A stretch of DNA of 64,000 nt from Paenibacillus sp. 1001270B_150601_E10. Its GTDB lineage: Bacteria > Bacillota > Bacilli > Paenibacillales > Paenibacillaceae. Shown piece after piece: positions 43,471 to 52,673 of this stretch. The notes beneath the pieces are model-generated. The model did not search any database, had not been told where the DNA came from, and saw only the letters and a list, made by a program, of their open reading frames with translations. The stretch is taken from the NCBI RefSeq assembly GCF_015558675.1, contig NZ_JADMOL010000010.1, positions 26,992 through 90,991 of the forward strand, given 5' to 3'. The translations under genes and the position numbers were made by a program. Every line of letters begins with the position of its first letter. Position 1 is the stretch's first letter.

Positions 43471-44103
43471 ATGCATACCGCATATGAAGAGCTTCGGTTT
43501 ATAGGATTAACGGGCAATTGGAGAGAGGATGTTGTTAGCTTCCTACAGTCTCATGGCATGGGGGAAACGGCAGAGCACTGCGTACGTGTCGGACAGGAGG
43601 CTCGAGCACTGGCCATACAGGTAGGTGCTGATCCAGAGAAGGCAGAAATCGCAGGCTATCTTCATGATGTGAGCGCAGTGTTTCCTAATGAAAGGCGAAA
43701 TGCTGCTGCTCGCTCTTTAGGGATCGAGGTGCTGCCGGAGGAAGAGACCTTTCCGATGATTATTCACCAGAAGCTCTCGCGCGCGATGGCAGAGGATTTG
43801 TTTCAGATCCATGATACGTCTATTTTAAGTGCGATAGAGTGTCATACCACATTGAAAAAGCAATCGTCCTTGCTTGATCAGGTTGTATTTGTCGCAGACA
43901 AAATCTCATGGGACCAGCAAGGGATACCGCCGTACTTGCAGAAGCTTAAGATGGAACTGGAGCGATCGATCACGCATGCGGCATATGCATATATCGATGA
44001 TCTCTGGCAGAAGAAAGAGCAGCTGCGCGTTATTCACCCTTGGTTAAGAGAAGCACATGAAGAATTATCCGAACGGCTGAACACTCAGATAGATTCGCAA
44101 TAA
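43471..44103 (+). CDS. HD-domain hydrolase (YqeK-like, Ap4A hydrolase type)
   Basis: A 210-residue protein with HD-domain metal ligands: AEHCVRVGQEARALA, AGYLHDVSAVF (the HD pair), IIHQKLSRAMAEDLF and a late VVFVADKISWDQQ. This order follows the YqeK/CoaX-neighbour family of symmetrical Ap4A hydrolases, although it is longer at the C-terminus. A substrate other than Ap4A is possible. ATG at 43471 is preferred over the TTG one codon earlier, with GGGGGAGGGG upstream at a rather long distance. It ends at a strong terminator. Confidence 0.8.
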   Translation: MHTAYEELRFIGLTGNWREDVVSFLQSHGMGETAEHCVRVGQEARALAIQVGADPEKAEIAGYLHDVSAVFPNERRNAAARSLGIEVLPEEETFPMIIHQKLSRAMAEDLFQIHDTSILSAIECHTTLKKQSSLLDQVVFVADKISWDQQGIPPYLQKLKMELERSITHAAYAYIDDLWQKKEQLRVIHPWLREAHEELSERLNTQIDSQ

Positions 44104-44164
44104 GACGTGAATTTGATAGGTATAGCGTTTAGCATTTCCCTGTCGGAAATCACGAACAGAGAAG

Positions 44165-44196
44165 GAAGACTTTCTTTAGAAAGTCTTCTTTTTTTG
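44165..44196 (+). terminator. Terminator after the HD hydrolase
   Basis: GAAGACTTTC-ttta-GAAAGTCTTC is a perfect 10-bp stem with a 4-base loop followed by seven T. Confidence 0.92.
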
Positions 44197-44243
44197 TTGG
44201 AAAAAGAATGACAAAGATCACAAACAAACGAGGAAACTTATGG

Positions 44244-44272
44244 TTGACAACGATAATGAAAATGATTATCAT
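44244..44272 (+). promoter_or_regulatory. Sigma-A promoter with overlapping Fur box
   Basis: TTGACA (44244-44249), a 17-base spacer and TATCAT (44267-44272) reproduce the architecture at 12590-12619. TGAAAATGATTATCA at 44257-44271 matches the 7-1-7 Fur consensus in 13 of 14 positions. Confidence 0.88.
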
Positions 44273-44290
44273 TCTAAATGCAATCACCAA

Positions 44291-44305
44291 TGAGAATTGT
44301 TATCA
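44291..44305 (+). promoter_or_regulatory. Second Fur box
   Basis: TGAGAATTGTTATCA agrees with the 7-1-7 consensus at 12-13 of 14 positions and lies about 20 bp after the -10, where bound Fur would tighten repression. Confidence 0.75.
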
Positions 44306-44352
44306 ATCAGTGGTTGATGAGCTTAGATTCGATTCATGAGAGAGGGAGAATC

Positions 44353-45384
44353 ATGATGATGCACAAGTTTCAACGGTCAACAACAATGCTAGTGATGCTA
44401 GTATTGCTTCTCATGTTAACGGCTTGCGGTCAGCAAGGAACCAGCGCAAATGGAGAAGCCCAATCAAATGAAGCGGGAGCCGCTTCACAATCTGACTCCA
44501 ATTCTCAAGAGGTGCGCATGATTAAGCATGTGCTTGGCGAGACAAAGATAACAGGTACACCGAAGCGAGTCGTAGTTCTGGAATGGACCTATGCAGAGGA
44601 TGTGCTTGCACTTGGCCTGCAGCCAGTAGGTATTGCTGATATTAAAGGAATGAATCAATGGGTTCGCCTTCCTGTAGAGATCAGCAAGGATGTAGTAGAC
44701 GTAGGGGATCGCAGCACACCGAATATGGAAACGATCGCTGCGCTGAAGCCGGATCTTATCATTGGTCTCAAGAACAATCTAGAGAAGAACTATGAGGCAT
44801 TCAGCAAGATTGCCCCAACGCTTGTCTTTGATCCATATCCAGTTGATGAATCCTTTGACCAATATACGGAAATGACAAATACGTTCACTGCAATTGCTGA
44901 TGCGCTTGGAAAGCAAAAAGAAGCTGAAGCCGTGCTTGCAGATCTGGATAAAGCCTATGCGGCTGCCAAAGAAAAGATCCAAGCAGCGGGCATGGATAAG
45001 ACGCCTATCGTGCTTGCGATGGGATACAGCAACCAGAATGCGGTCGTGTTCCGTATTTCTACGGACAACTCCATGGCTGTTAAGATTCTGGAGCATATTG
45101 GCCTTACAAATAAATACAAGGCGAAGAAGTTTGAACCATATGGCTTTACAACAGCGGATGTAGAGGCATTGCCGGCTCTTCAGGATGCTAACTTCCTGCA
45201 CATTATTCAAGACAGCGACAATGTCATCGAGAATCAATTGAAGAACAATCCCGTATGGAACGGGCTTAGCTTTGTAAAGGAAAATAGAGTCTATGCCCTT
45301 GGCGGCGACATGTGGCCTTACGGCGGGCCGCTATCTGCAAAAATGATGGCTGAATCAACGGCCGATTTGCTAACGAAGAAATGA
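44353..45384 (+). CDS. Iron-chelate ABC transporter binding lipoprotein
   Basis: Class III binding protein of ~343 residues. Three consecutive ATGs from 44353 precede a signal peptide that ends at the lipobox LLLMLTACGQQG. The domain begins IKHVLGETKITGTPKRVVVLEWTYAEDVLALGLQPVGIADIKG, a pattern of ferric-citrate or carboxylate-siderophore binders (FecB/YfmC-like); MNQWVRLP and METIAALKPDLIIGLKNN follow. The frame upstream to 44278 overlaps the Fur boxes and is rejected. GAGGGAG is upstream. Two Fur boxes indicate iron repression. It overlaps the permease gene by four bases. Confidence 0.9.
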   Translation: MMMHKFQRSTTMLVMLVLLLMLTACGQQGTSANGEAQSNEAGAASQSDSNSQEVRMIKHVLGETKITGTPKRVVVLEWTYAEDVLALGLQPVGIADIKGMNQWVRLPVEISKDVVDVGDRSTPNMETIAALKPDLIIGLKNNLEKNYEAFSKIAPTLVFDPYPVDESFDQYTEMTNTFTAIADALGKQKEAEAVLADLDKAYAAAKEKIQAAGMDKTPIVLAMGYSNQNAVVFRISTDNSMAVKILEHIGLTNKYKAKKFEPYGFTTADVEALPALQDANFLHIIQDSDNVIENQLKNNPVWNGLSFVKENRVYALGGDMWPYGGPLSAKMMAESTADLLTKK

Positions 45385-47477
45385 AGCTAGCTTCTGAGGG
45401 TGCTTCTGCTTCCGCCAGCATCAATCCAGCCCATTACCCGAGTGAGGGTAAGGGCTGGAAGCCGTTATGGATGCTTATTGCCGGAGTGGTTGCCTTAGCT
45501 CTCCTTACCTTTATAAGTCTAACGCAAGGGTTAGCAGATATTACGGTTCAAACCGTGGTTCAATCTCTCATTCATCCTCAGGATCTGCCTGATCATCAGA
45601 TGATCCGAGCGGTAAGATTGCCCCGAACCGTGATGGGGCTGCTGTCCGGTGCAGCCTTGGCTATCTCCGGTGCGCTAATGCAGACCGTAACGCGCAATCC
45701 CCTCGCTTCTGAGACAACCCTTGGCGTCAACGCAGGGGCCTATCTTGCCGTCGTGGCAAGCACCATTTTCTGGCCTGCGATGCTGCATCAGTTTGCATTT
45801 CCGATTGCTGTACTTGGAGGAACACTCTCAGCAGGTTTGGTTTTCATACTTGGCGGCGGGCGCAAGGCTTCGCCGATTCGAATCGCACTGTCTGGGATGA
45901 TCGTGACGCTCGTCTTGTCCTCCATAACAAGTGCCTTGCTGATGCTGAATCAGTTTGCGACCAAAGGTCTGTTTCTTTGGGGTTCCGGATCTCTTATTCA
46001 AAATGATTGGGACGGGGTGCAATTTGCTTGGCCATGGATATTGGGCGGGACACTCCTCATCCTATTCATGGCAAGACAGCTTGATCTGCTTACACTAAGC
46101 GAGGAAACCGCTAAGTCGCTTGGTCAAAATGTGGCCAGAACCCAGCTCTTTGCCATGCTAGGCGCAATCATTATCGCTTGTGTAAGTGTCAGTATTGTGG
46201 GACCGATCGGCTTCGTTGGCCTAATCGCCCCGCATCTTGTTCGCTTATCTGGAGTTCGAAAGCATGCGTGGCTCATACCGCTGTGTGCCGTATGGGGAGC
46301 GGCTGTGCTTGTAGGCGCGGACACTCTCTCACGCACGATAGTAGATGCCTATGGCGAATTGCCTGCAGGGGCGATTACGGCTGCAATCGGAGCACCTTGG
46401 CTCATCTGGCTTGCGGTACGTACCTCCGGAAAAGGCGGAGGAGGCCAGCGTGCAGGCGACGCGATGGCGATCGGAGGTCTTCAACAACGTATTCCATTTG
46501 GCGTATATGTGTGGATTTTTAGTCTATTGCTTATTGTCGTTTGGGTGCTAAGTCTGACCAGCGGCGCGATGCCTATCCCGTTGTCTGATCTTTTTGCTGT
46601 CATTACAGGTGGAGGCAACGAGCTCAATCAGCAGATCCTGTTTGATTTCCGCCTGCCGAGATTATTGACGGCAGGCTTTGCAGGGATCGCAATCGCTGCC
46701 AGCGGCAGCCTCTTGCAAAGCGCGATCCGCAATCCGCTTGGCGACCCTCAAATTGTAGGGGTCACGAGCGGTGCCGGGGCAGGGGCGCTGCTGCTTCTGA
46801 TCGCATTTCCATCGCTGCCTGTTGCATGGGTGCCTGCAGGCGCAATGGCAGGCGGGCTCCTCGCTGCCGCCATCGTATATGCTGTATCCTGGCGCAGCGG
46901 ATTGCAGCCAACTACGCTGACTCTAGTAGGGATCGCGGTATCTGCAGCAGGCTCGGCCGTTATCAACATCTTGATCGTTAAAGCCGATCTCGCTGCTGCG
47001 CCAGCCCTTGCCTGGATGGCAGGCAGCATATATGGCCGAGAGTGGACAGAAGTCAGACAGCTTCTGATCACGATCGTGCTGCTGCTCCCAATCGCATGGT
47101 GGCTTGGGCGCAAGGCCGACCTGCTTTCCTTCGGCGATGAAGTCGCCAGCGGTGTGGGCTTGTCGGTTCGCCGCACGCGCTTAATCGTCGCGGTCCTAGC
47201 CGTTATCCTATCATCCGTTGCCGCTGCCTGCGTTGGCGTCGTTGGCTTTATTGGCCTTCTTGCGCCACATGCGGCACGGATGCTGGTCGGTCATGAGCAT
47301 CGCAAAGCCTTCGTCATCTCCTGTTTGCTCGGAGGCCTGCTGCTTGCCATATCAGATTGGATCGGAAGGGTTATTATGATTCCGAATGAGCTGCCTGCCG
47401 GCATCGTAGCAGCACTGATCGGAACGCCATACTTGGTGTTCCTCATGTACCGTACGTCGAGAACGAAAGCGTCGTAA
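45381..47477 (+). CDS. Fused double FecCD permease (FhuB-like)
   Basis: A 698-residue permease with two FecCD units in one chain. Unit 1 (residues ~25-345) has RLPRTVMGLLSGAALAISGA, MQTVTRNPLASETTLGVNAGA and LLTLSEETAKSLGQNVAR. Unit 2 (~375-698) has RLPRLLTAGFAGIAIAASGS, LQSAIRNPLGDPQIVGVTSGA and LLSFGDEVASGVGLSVRR. Each unit resembles a whole permease, so a single chain replaces the heterodimer, as in FhuB of enterobacteria and many Paenibacillus loci. The ATG overlaps the binding-protein stop. No ATPase gene follows; the only iron-type ATPase seen in the window is at 15983-16840. Confidence 0.93.
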   Translation: MKLASEGASASASINPAHYPSEGKGWKPLWMLIAGVVALALLTFISLTQGLADITVQTVVQSLIHPQDLPDHQMIRAVRLPRTVMGLLSGAALAISGALMQTVTRNPLASETTLGVNAGAYLAVVASTIFWPAMLHQFAFPIAVLGGTLSAGLVFILGGGRKASPIRIALSGMIVTLVLSSITSALLMLNQFATKGLFLWGSGSLIQNDWDGVQFAWPWILGGTLLILFMARQLDLLTLSEETAKSLGQNVARTQLFAMLGAIIIACVSVSIVGPIGFVGLIAPHLVRLSGVRKHAWLIPLCAVWGAAVLVGADTLSRTIVDAYGELPAGAITAAIGAPWLIWLAVRTSGKGGGGQRAGDAMAIGGLQQRIPFGVYVWIFSLLLIVVWVLSLTSGAMPIPLSDLFAVITGGGNELNQQILFDFRLPRLLTAGFAGIAIAASGSLLQSAIRNPLGDPQIVGVTSGAGAGALLLLIAFPSLPVAWVPAGAMAGGLLAAAIVYAVSWRSGLQPTTLTLVGIAVSAAGSAVINILIVKADLAAAPALAWMAGSIYGREWTEVRQLLITIVLLLPIAWWLGRKADLLSFGDEVASGVGLSVRRTRLIVAVLAVILSSVAAACVGVVGFIGLLAPHAARMLVGHEHRKAFVISCLLGGLLLAISDWIGRVIMIPNELPAGIVAALIGTPYLVFLMYRTSRTKAS

Positions 47478-47535
47478 AGGATTGGAGCCTTGTGTGCGGA
47501 CAGCCCCTTTCGAGACTCTAGACATTCACGAGCAT

Positions 47536-47603
47536 AAAAAAGCCTTCACCAATCACTCGAACTAATCAGGTGTTGATTAGCTGGTGAATGTGAAGGCTTT
47601 TTT
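47536..47603. terminator. Bidirectional terminator between the permease and the MOSC gene
   Basis: AAAAAAGCCTTCAC (47536-47549) is the exact inverse of GTGAAGGCTTTTTT (47590-47603), and an inner CTAATCA/TGATTAG stem lies between. A-runs and T-runs on both sides let it serve both convergent genes. Confidence 0.9.
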
Positions 47604-47641
47604 CAAAAACAAACAGGTTGAACAAATAGTCAACGATCTAT

Positions 47642-48292
47642 TTATCCTAGTTGAGCTAGACGCTTGGTTAAGGAATCCCTCCAGCTGTCAGACAGTGCAG
47701 GATGGCTGCCGAGCCTCTCCAGCCCTTCACGGCCATGCATCTTCTGATGCATCACTTCGTTTGCAAAGGATATGCTCAGCTGCTCAGGATCAGCTTCGAC
47801 CCGCTCCATGATCTGGCCAGCTTGCACGTTTCCTGGAGTCAGCACTCTGAAGTAATAGCCGGTATAGCCTGTTTCCTGCATCCACAAAGGGATTTCCGGC
47901 AGCTGATATCTGGCGGCTAGCTTGAAGCAGGGCTGTCTAGGCTGTGTGACTTGAACGACCGCTTCGCCAAGCTCAAAGATGTCTCCAATATGAATGTTCG
48001 TTTCCAAGAGGCCTGATGTCGTAAGATTCTCGCCAAAGGCTGCGTTTGGCAGCTCTTGATTGAATCGACTGCTCCAATAATTGTAATGCTCCTGACAATA
48101 TACACATACGGCTTTATCCGGTCCTCCGTGATGCTTCGTATCGGCTTGTCCGTCGCCTTCAAAGCCTAATGTGCCTAATGCAATCCGTTCAGGGGTCGCC
48201 AGCTTGATCATTCCGGAGGTGACCGGTCGTCCATGATGTACAAGTGATTCGGCTGGCTTGCCGACACTAAGCGCAACAAGCTGTGCTTGCAT
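47642..48292 (-). CDS. MOSC-domain protein (YiiM-like)
   Basis: A 216-residue protein of the YiiM branch of MOSC proteins, which use a molybdenum cofactor to reduce N-hydroxylated compounds in E. coli. Supporting segments are VALSVGKPAES, EGDGQADTKHHGGPDKAVCVYCQEHYNYW, FGENLTTSGLLETNIHIGDIFELG and the conserved cysteine in QPRQPCFKLAARY. The C-terminal ~50 residues resemble the 3-alpha bundle typical of YiiM. No ribosome binding site better than AGGAGG-like GGAGGAATT was needed; the ATG at 48292 has AGGAGGAATTG upstream. It is monocistronic and convergent with the iron permease. Confidence 0.85.
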   Translation of the reverse strand: MQAQLVALSVGKPAESLVHHGRPVTSGMIKLATPERIALGTLGFEGDGQADTKHHGGPDKAVCVYCQEHYNYWSSRFNQELPNAAFGENLTTSGLLETNIHIGDIFELGEAVVQVTQPRQPCFKLAARYQLPEIPLWMQETGYTGYYFRVLTPGNVQAGQIMERVEADPEQLSISFANEVMHQKMHGREGLERLGSHPALSDSWRDSLTKRLAQLG

Positions 48293-48414
48293 ACAATTCC
48301 TCCTTTTATGGTTAACGGTCGGTATAGACTTTTCCCATTTGAAAAAGAATGTTATAAATGAAATAAGTATAGTTCATCTTAGATCAAAAGGATAGGACAG
48401 TGAGGAGGATCAAC

Positions 48415-49362
48415 TTGTCGACTCCGGAAACCCCAATAAGACAACAGAAGACATCGGAGGATGTGATCTTCTACCGTGCTGAGGACGAGATAGGCTCATC
48501 GCTGCCCTTTAAAGTGTATCGCTGGGATCGAGCAGGTGGAAGCACTCGCGACCACAAGCATGATTATATCCAGCTATGGTATGTAGTAAAGGGAGAAATG
48601 ATCCATAAGATCAATGGACAGTCTTATCGGATGATGAAGGGCAATCTCTTTGTTGCGCCGCCGCATACGGTGCATCGCGTGGATATGATGCCTGGTCAGG
48701 ATATCGATATCATTGGCTGTGAGTTTCTCCCGCAATTTGTAGACGAGCAGTATGAAACGAGATCTTCAGAGCATCAAAGTGTAGATGCGGGATATCTGGC
48801 CCCTTTTCTTAACGAGGAGGGAGAACATACGTCTACCAAGATTGCTTTGTCCGGTGAGACAGAGCTTGAGGTATTGAAGCTGCTAGAAGAGATGCTTGGG
48901 CAGTTCCAGCTTGGCAAGCGCCATTATGAGCTCTTCTTGAAAGCCAACCTTCTAAAAGTGATGGCGATTCTGATTCAAGAGAAGCAGAAGCAATCCGGTC
49001 AAACGAATGAAGAAGATGAGCGGCTTGAAAAGTTCCGTGATCTTATGATGAGTGCGATTGCGTTTATCAATGAACATTATCATGAGGAACTTCGCCTCGA
49101 GCGCTTATGCCGGAAGTTCAGCATATCGAAGACTTATTTTTGCGCTTTGTTCAAGCGATTTACAGGGCAAACCTATAATGATTATCTCATTAATCTGCGT
49201 GTCCATAAGGCCGCGGCTCTTCTGATGGGGACGGATATGTCCATAACGGATATATGCTTTGCCGTCGGGTTTAACGATGTTCCTTACTTCTCAAGGGTAT
49301 TCAAGCGCCAGACAGGCGTTACACCCTCTCATTTTAAAAAGAATGCGACGAGCGTGTCATAG
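48415..49362 (+). CDS. AraC-family transcriptional regulator with cupin-type sensor domain
   Basis: A ~315-residue regulator. The N-terminal part (residues ~25-110) is cupin-like: YRWDRAGGSTRDHKHDYIQLWYVVKGEMIHKINGQSYRMMKGNLFVAPPHTVHRVD, with His residues that could bind a ligand or metal. The last ~100 residues carry two HTH motifs (LRLERLCRKFSISKTYFCALFKRFTGQTYNDYL and MSITDICFAVGFNDVPYFSRVFKRQTGVTPSHFK). The TTG at 48415 follows GAGGAGG and is preferred to the GTG at 48400 that lies inside the ribosome binding site. Its target may be the divergent MOSC gene, whose start is ~120 bp away, or a distant sugar gene. Confidence 0.88.
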   Translation: MSTPETPIRQQKTSEDVIFYRAEDEIGSSLPFKVYRWDRAGGSTRDHKHDYIQLWYVVKGEMIHKINGQSYRMMKGNLFVAPPHTVHRVDMMPGQDIDIIGCEFLPQFVDEQYETRSSEHQSVDAGYLAPFLNEEGEHTSTKIALSGETELEVLKLLEEMLGQFQLGKRHYELFLKANLLKVMAILIQEKQKQSGQTNEEDERLEKFRDLMMSAIAFINEHYHEELRLERLCRKFSISKTYFCALFKRFTGQTYNDYLINLRVHKAAALLMGTDMSITDICFAVGFNDVPYFSRVFKRQTGVTPSHFKKNATSVS

Positions 49363-49473
49363 GGTTCCCTATGACATCCATCATAGGGAGCGGTGTGCAG
49401 GATAGGCTAAGATAGCCAAGCAGGCGCGCTTCCGAACGATGAATCCTGAAAGCTGTTAACATATTGCGTGATA

Positions 49474-49532
49474 AAGACTCTATTCATTCGGAGTGCTGAC
49501 GTTCGGCACGATGAATGTGTAGGGTCTTTTTT
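49474..49532 (+). terminator. Long hairpin terminator after the AraC-family gene
   Basis: AAAGAC with GGTCTTT at the base, and ATTCGGaGTGC with GCACgatGAAT inside, form an extended stem followed by TTTTTT. The rest of 49363-49729 contains no recognisable gene. Confidence 0.6.
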
Positions 49533-49729
49533 GACTCGTTCTTTATACCTGAACAAGGATAAGAGAATCATTGAAAAGATAGAGAAAGGTATAGGAACGA
49601 TACGGACCTGCATTTATAATGAATGCATGTACATATATACAATATTAAATCAAATCAGACGATCAGACGTATGAAATATTCATAGATTACGTTTAATATG
49701 CGTCATTCGAGGGGAGAGGAGAGTACGGA

Positions 49730-51094
49730 ATGGCTATTATTGAAGTCATCAAATATGATGGTTCTCCAGACGTATTTGCATGGAGATACCCGAATCAAGA
49801 ACTGGCTACTTGGACTCAGCTTATCGTTAACGAGTCCCAAGAGGCGATCCTGTTCAAGGGGGGACAGGCGCTGGATCGATTTGGTCCAGGAAGACATACG
49901 CTAAGCACGCAGAATATTCCTTTGCTGCAATCTGTAATCAATATCCCGTTCGGGAATAAATCGCCGTTTTCAGCTGAGGTCTGGTATATCAATAAGGTGA
50001 GCTCACTCAACATCAAGTGGGGAACGCCATCGCCGATAACGCTGCAGGATCCCAAATACAATATCATGCTTCCGGTGCGTTCCTATGGTCAATTCGGCAT
50101 AGAGATCGAGGAGCCGAGAAAGTTCTTGATCAAGCTGAACGGAACGCTGCCTGTGTTCGATAAAACCACCCTTACGACTTACTTCCGCGGCGTGCTGATG
50201 ATGAACATTCATGAACTGATCACGACATACGTTACGCAGAAAAAGGTGAGTGTCCTTGAAATTAACGCCTATGTCGGAGAAATCTCGAAGCATATCACCG
50301 AGCGTCTTGCACCTATTTTTGCTGATTACGGCATACGGCTCCTGAATTTCTATGTGGAATCGATTAATACGCCAAGTGATGATGCAGCAACATCAAGGCT
50401 CAAGGAAGCGCTGTCTAAGCGAGCGGAAATGGACATTCTTGGATACGATTATCAGCAGGAGCGATCCTTCGATACGCTTGACAATGCCGCGAAAAACATG
50501 GGCGGAGGCGGCAGCGATATGATGAACGCGGGGATGGGCCTGGGGATGGGTGCGAGTCTTGGTATGGGCTTTGGACAATCGATGTCGAATATGTTTCAGA
50601 ATGTCTTCCCGAACACGAAGATGCCGAGCTCTAGCAACAGTCATTCCTATTCGACTACAACGTCCTATTCAAGCTGTCCAAAATGCGGGTCCATGAACCA
50701 TGCAGCTTCGCCATTCTGCTCCTCCTGCGGTTTGCAGTTAAAGCAAGGCCATGCACCTAGCTTTCAATCTGCACCTGCGACGATTTGCAATAAATGCCGA
50801 AATTCCATTCCTCAGGGAGCAAAATTCTGCCCGCATTGTGGAGATGCCTATATTCCATGTCCGACATGTGGAGCAGATAATTCGAAGGATGCAGTACAGT
50901 GCGCAACCTGTCACTCCCCGTTAAAGGCTCAGCAATCGACGGTTTGCCGTAAATGCCAGACTGCGCTAGCTCCGGGTGCCAAGTTCTGTATGAACTGTGG
51001 TACGAGTACGCAGCTTACCTGCCCATCATGCAGCACGACGGTACAGCCTGGACAGAAGTTCTGCTTTGAATGTGGACAAGCATTGACGACTTAA
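49730..51094 (+). CDS. SPFH-domain protein with five C-terminal zinc ribbons (YdjI-like)
   Basis: A 454-residue protein. Residues ~1-250 are the SPFH/virion-core-like domain: MAIIEVIKYDGSPDVFAWRY, ELATWTQLIVNESQEAILFKGGQ, FGPGRHTLSTQNIPLLQ and KHITERLAPIFADYGIRLLNFYVESI. A Gly/Met-rich linker (~258-310) follows, then five CxxC...CxxC ribbons: CPKCGSMN/CSSCG, CNKCRNSI/CPHCG, CPTCGADN/CATCH, CRKCQTAL/CMNCG and CPSCSTTV/CFECG. There is no signal peptide or membrane helix; it is probably recruited to the membrane by the downstream proteins. SPFH proteins organise membrane microdomains. GGAGAGGAGAG precedes the ATG. First gene of the four-gene operon. Confidence 0.88.
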   Translation: MAIIEVIKYDGSPDVFAWRYPNQELATWTQLIVNESQEAILFKGGQALDRFGPGRHTLSTQNIPLLQSVINIPFGNKSPFSAEVWYINKVSSLNIKWGTPSPITLQDPKYNIMLPVRSYGQFGIEIEEPRKFLIKLNGTLPVFDKTTLTTYFRGVLMMNIHELITTYVTQKKVSVLEINAYVGEISKHITERLAPIFADYGIRLLNFYVESINTPSDDAATSRLKEALSKRAEMDILGYDYQQERSFDTLDNAAKNMGGGGSDMMNAGMGLGMGASLGMGFGQSMSNMFQNVFPNTKMPSSSNSHSYSTTTSYSSCPKCGSMNHAASPFCSSCGLQLKQGHAPSFQSAPATICNKCRNSIPQGAKFCPHCGDAYIPCPTCGADNSKDAVQCATCHSPLKAQQSTVCRKCQTALAPGAKFCMNCGTSTQLTCPSCSTTVQPGQKFCFECGQALTT

Positions 51095-51104
51095 GGAGGA
51101 CGTT

Positions 51105-51845
51105 ATGGGGAACATTCGACTGAATCTAAAAATATCAACGGTACTGTATGGTTTGTCCTTAGCGCTTACGGTTCTCATTATGCTTTGGACGAGAGGGTTA
51201 TTCCCTTCTGGGCATTGGTTGGTTAGCCTGCTTTTCCTTATAGCTGGGGAAACGGGAATCTACTTCACAGCGCTGTACTACAGCATGAATAAGAAGAAGG
51301 CGCTAAAGCAGCTTCCTAGTCAGAGCGTGTTTGTCACAGTTAGTATCCTTTACTTTATTGCAGTGGTCGGACTAGTGCTTGTGGTAAGCTTGTTATTCCG
51401 TGCATCGACGACTCATTACGTGTACAGCCATCTTGCTGTACTGCTTCTTGCGGCGATCGTGCTCACACTTGGATATTGGTTCTCAAAATATGCAGGGCAG
51501 CAGGAGGAGCAGGCTTCTTCTGAACGGCGCGTGCTGCAGCGCATGGATATTAAGCTTGCGGTTCTTAAGCAGCAGCTGGCAAGAGGAACCGCCGAGGAAG
51601 CTGCTCTATTAGCGAAAGAGATTGGTCGCTTGCAGGAAAAAGTGAAATACAGCGATCCGGTTGTATCGGAGGAATTGTATAACACGGATTATTTGATCAT
51701 GGAGAAGCTGCAGGAGCTTGAGAATGGCGTGTCGATGTTTCTTCGAACCCCCGCCGGTTGTGATTCCACTGAGATTCGTTCTCTCATCGGGGCTATTGAG
51801 GATGAGCTGGAACTAAGAAATCGCAGCAATATTCAGATTCACTAA
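51105..51845 (+). CDS. Four-helix membrane protein with cytoplasmic coiled coil
   Basis: A 246-residue protein I cannot place in a named family. Four hydrophobic segments occupy residues ~8-125 (ISTVLYGLSLALTVLIMLW, WLVSLLFLIAGETGIYFTAL, VFVTVSILYFIAVVGLVLVVSLLF, YVYSHLAVLLLAAIVLTLGYWF). A ~120-residue charged tail with coiled-coil spacing follows (ERRVLQRMDIKLAVLKQQLARGTAEEAALLAKEIGRLQEKVK). It is 10 bp after the SPFH gene with AAGGAGG, so it is co-translated and a natural candidate to anchor that protein. Confidence 0.75.
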   Translation: MGNIRLNLKISTVLYGLSLALTVLIMLWTRGLFPSGHWLVSLLFLIAGETGIYFTALYYSMNKKKALKQLPSQSVFVTVSILYFIAVVGLVLVVSLLFRASTTHYVYSHLAVLLLAAIVLTLGYWFSKYAGQQEEQASSERRVLQRMDIKLAVLKQQLARGTAEEAALLAKEIGRLQEKVKYSDPVVSEELYNTDYLIMEKLQELENGVSMFLRTPAGCDSTEIRSLIGAIEDELELRNRSNIQIH

Positions 51846-51875
51846 GCATGAAGTTGCTAAAGAAAGGATGAAACG

Positions 51876-52637
51876 ATGAACAACATGGGTCAGCCGACAT
51901 CTCTTAGAAAGGATCAGCAGCAGGCATTAAAGCAAGCAGGGATCAGACCTGCCATTAGTGGTTGGCTTGTATTGCTTGGAATGGCGCTGTTTTTCCCAAT
52001 AGGTTTTATATTGTTATTCATACGGTGCTTTAAGCATTGGAGCAAGCGCTACTGGCATGCGAATGATTTGCGTCTTGCGGGACATGGTTTTATTTTTACT
52101 GGAATATGGTTCATATTGTTGTTCCTTATTGGGGATTCAGGATCTGTAAACCCTGATCCTGAAGGGGCAAGAAGTGCATCTATGATTGTAGCTTTCATAT
52201 TCATCATTCCTGCTCTCATCTGCTATTTCGTCGCCAGTGGGAAGAATAAGCTGGTTCAGAAGGACTATATGACTTACGGAAAGCTTGCGAGCGAGAAGCG
52301 GGTCGTTGCTTTGGCGGAGCTAGCTCTTTTTAGCCAGAGAAGGGAAAAGGAAGTACGGGAGGATATGAAGTATCTATCGGCAATTGGCTACTTTCCTCAC
52401 CATACATGGGACCCGGCAACGTTAACACTCGTTGGAAACAGCAGCTTCCGGCCTGCATCGGAGACAAGTCAGACTTCCGCATCATCTGCTCAAGAGAGCG
52501 CCGCAGCAAAGGCGCATACTGCAGGCCAGGGCTCTGCAAAGACTGTAGATTGTCCGGGCTGCGGGGCGGCTGTCACGCTCTCCGTCGGGGAGAAGAAGCA
52601 GTGTGAGTTCTGCGGCAATGTCGTCTCTTATTCATAG
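51876..52637 (+). CDS. Membrane protein with winged-helix-like segment and C-terminal zinc ribbon, paralogue 1
   Basis: A 253-residue protein with three hydrophobic segments (residues ~27-50, 68-90 and 103-123). A segment KLVQKDYMTYGKLASEKRVVALAELALFSQRREKEVREDMKYLSAIGYFPHHTWDPATLTL looks like a small winged helix. It ends with a zinc ribbon VDCPGCGAAVTLSVGEKKQCEFCGNVVSY. The same order is found in the next gene, so the two are tandem paralogues. The proteins resemble YdjG-like partners of YdjI in Bacillus; that likeness is from architecture only. AAAGGATG is upstream and the spacing from the previous gene is 30 bp. Confidence 0.78.
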   Translation: MNNMGQPTSLRKDQQQALKQAGIRPAISGWLVLLGMALFFPIGFILLFIRCFKHWSKRYWHANDLRLAGHGFIFTGIWFILLFLIGDSGSVNPDPEGARSASMIVAFIFIIPALICYFVASGKNKLVQKDYMTYGKLASEKRVVALAELALFSQRREKEVREDMKYLSAIGYFPHHTWDPATLTLVGNSSFRPASETSQTSASSAQESAAAKAHTAGQGSAKTVDCPGCGAAVTLSVGEKKQCEFCGNVVSYS

Positions 52638-52673
52638 GCGTGCACGTAAACGGAAAGGAGAGAATTACCTTCC

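Noticed and set aside
44278..44352. 25 extra N-terminal codons for the second iron-binding lipoprotein
   Set aside because: They overlap a Fur box, lack a ribosome binding site, and would place charged residues ahead of the signal peptide.
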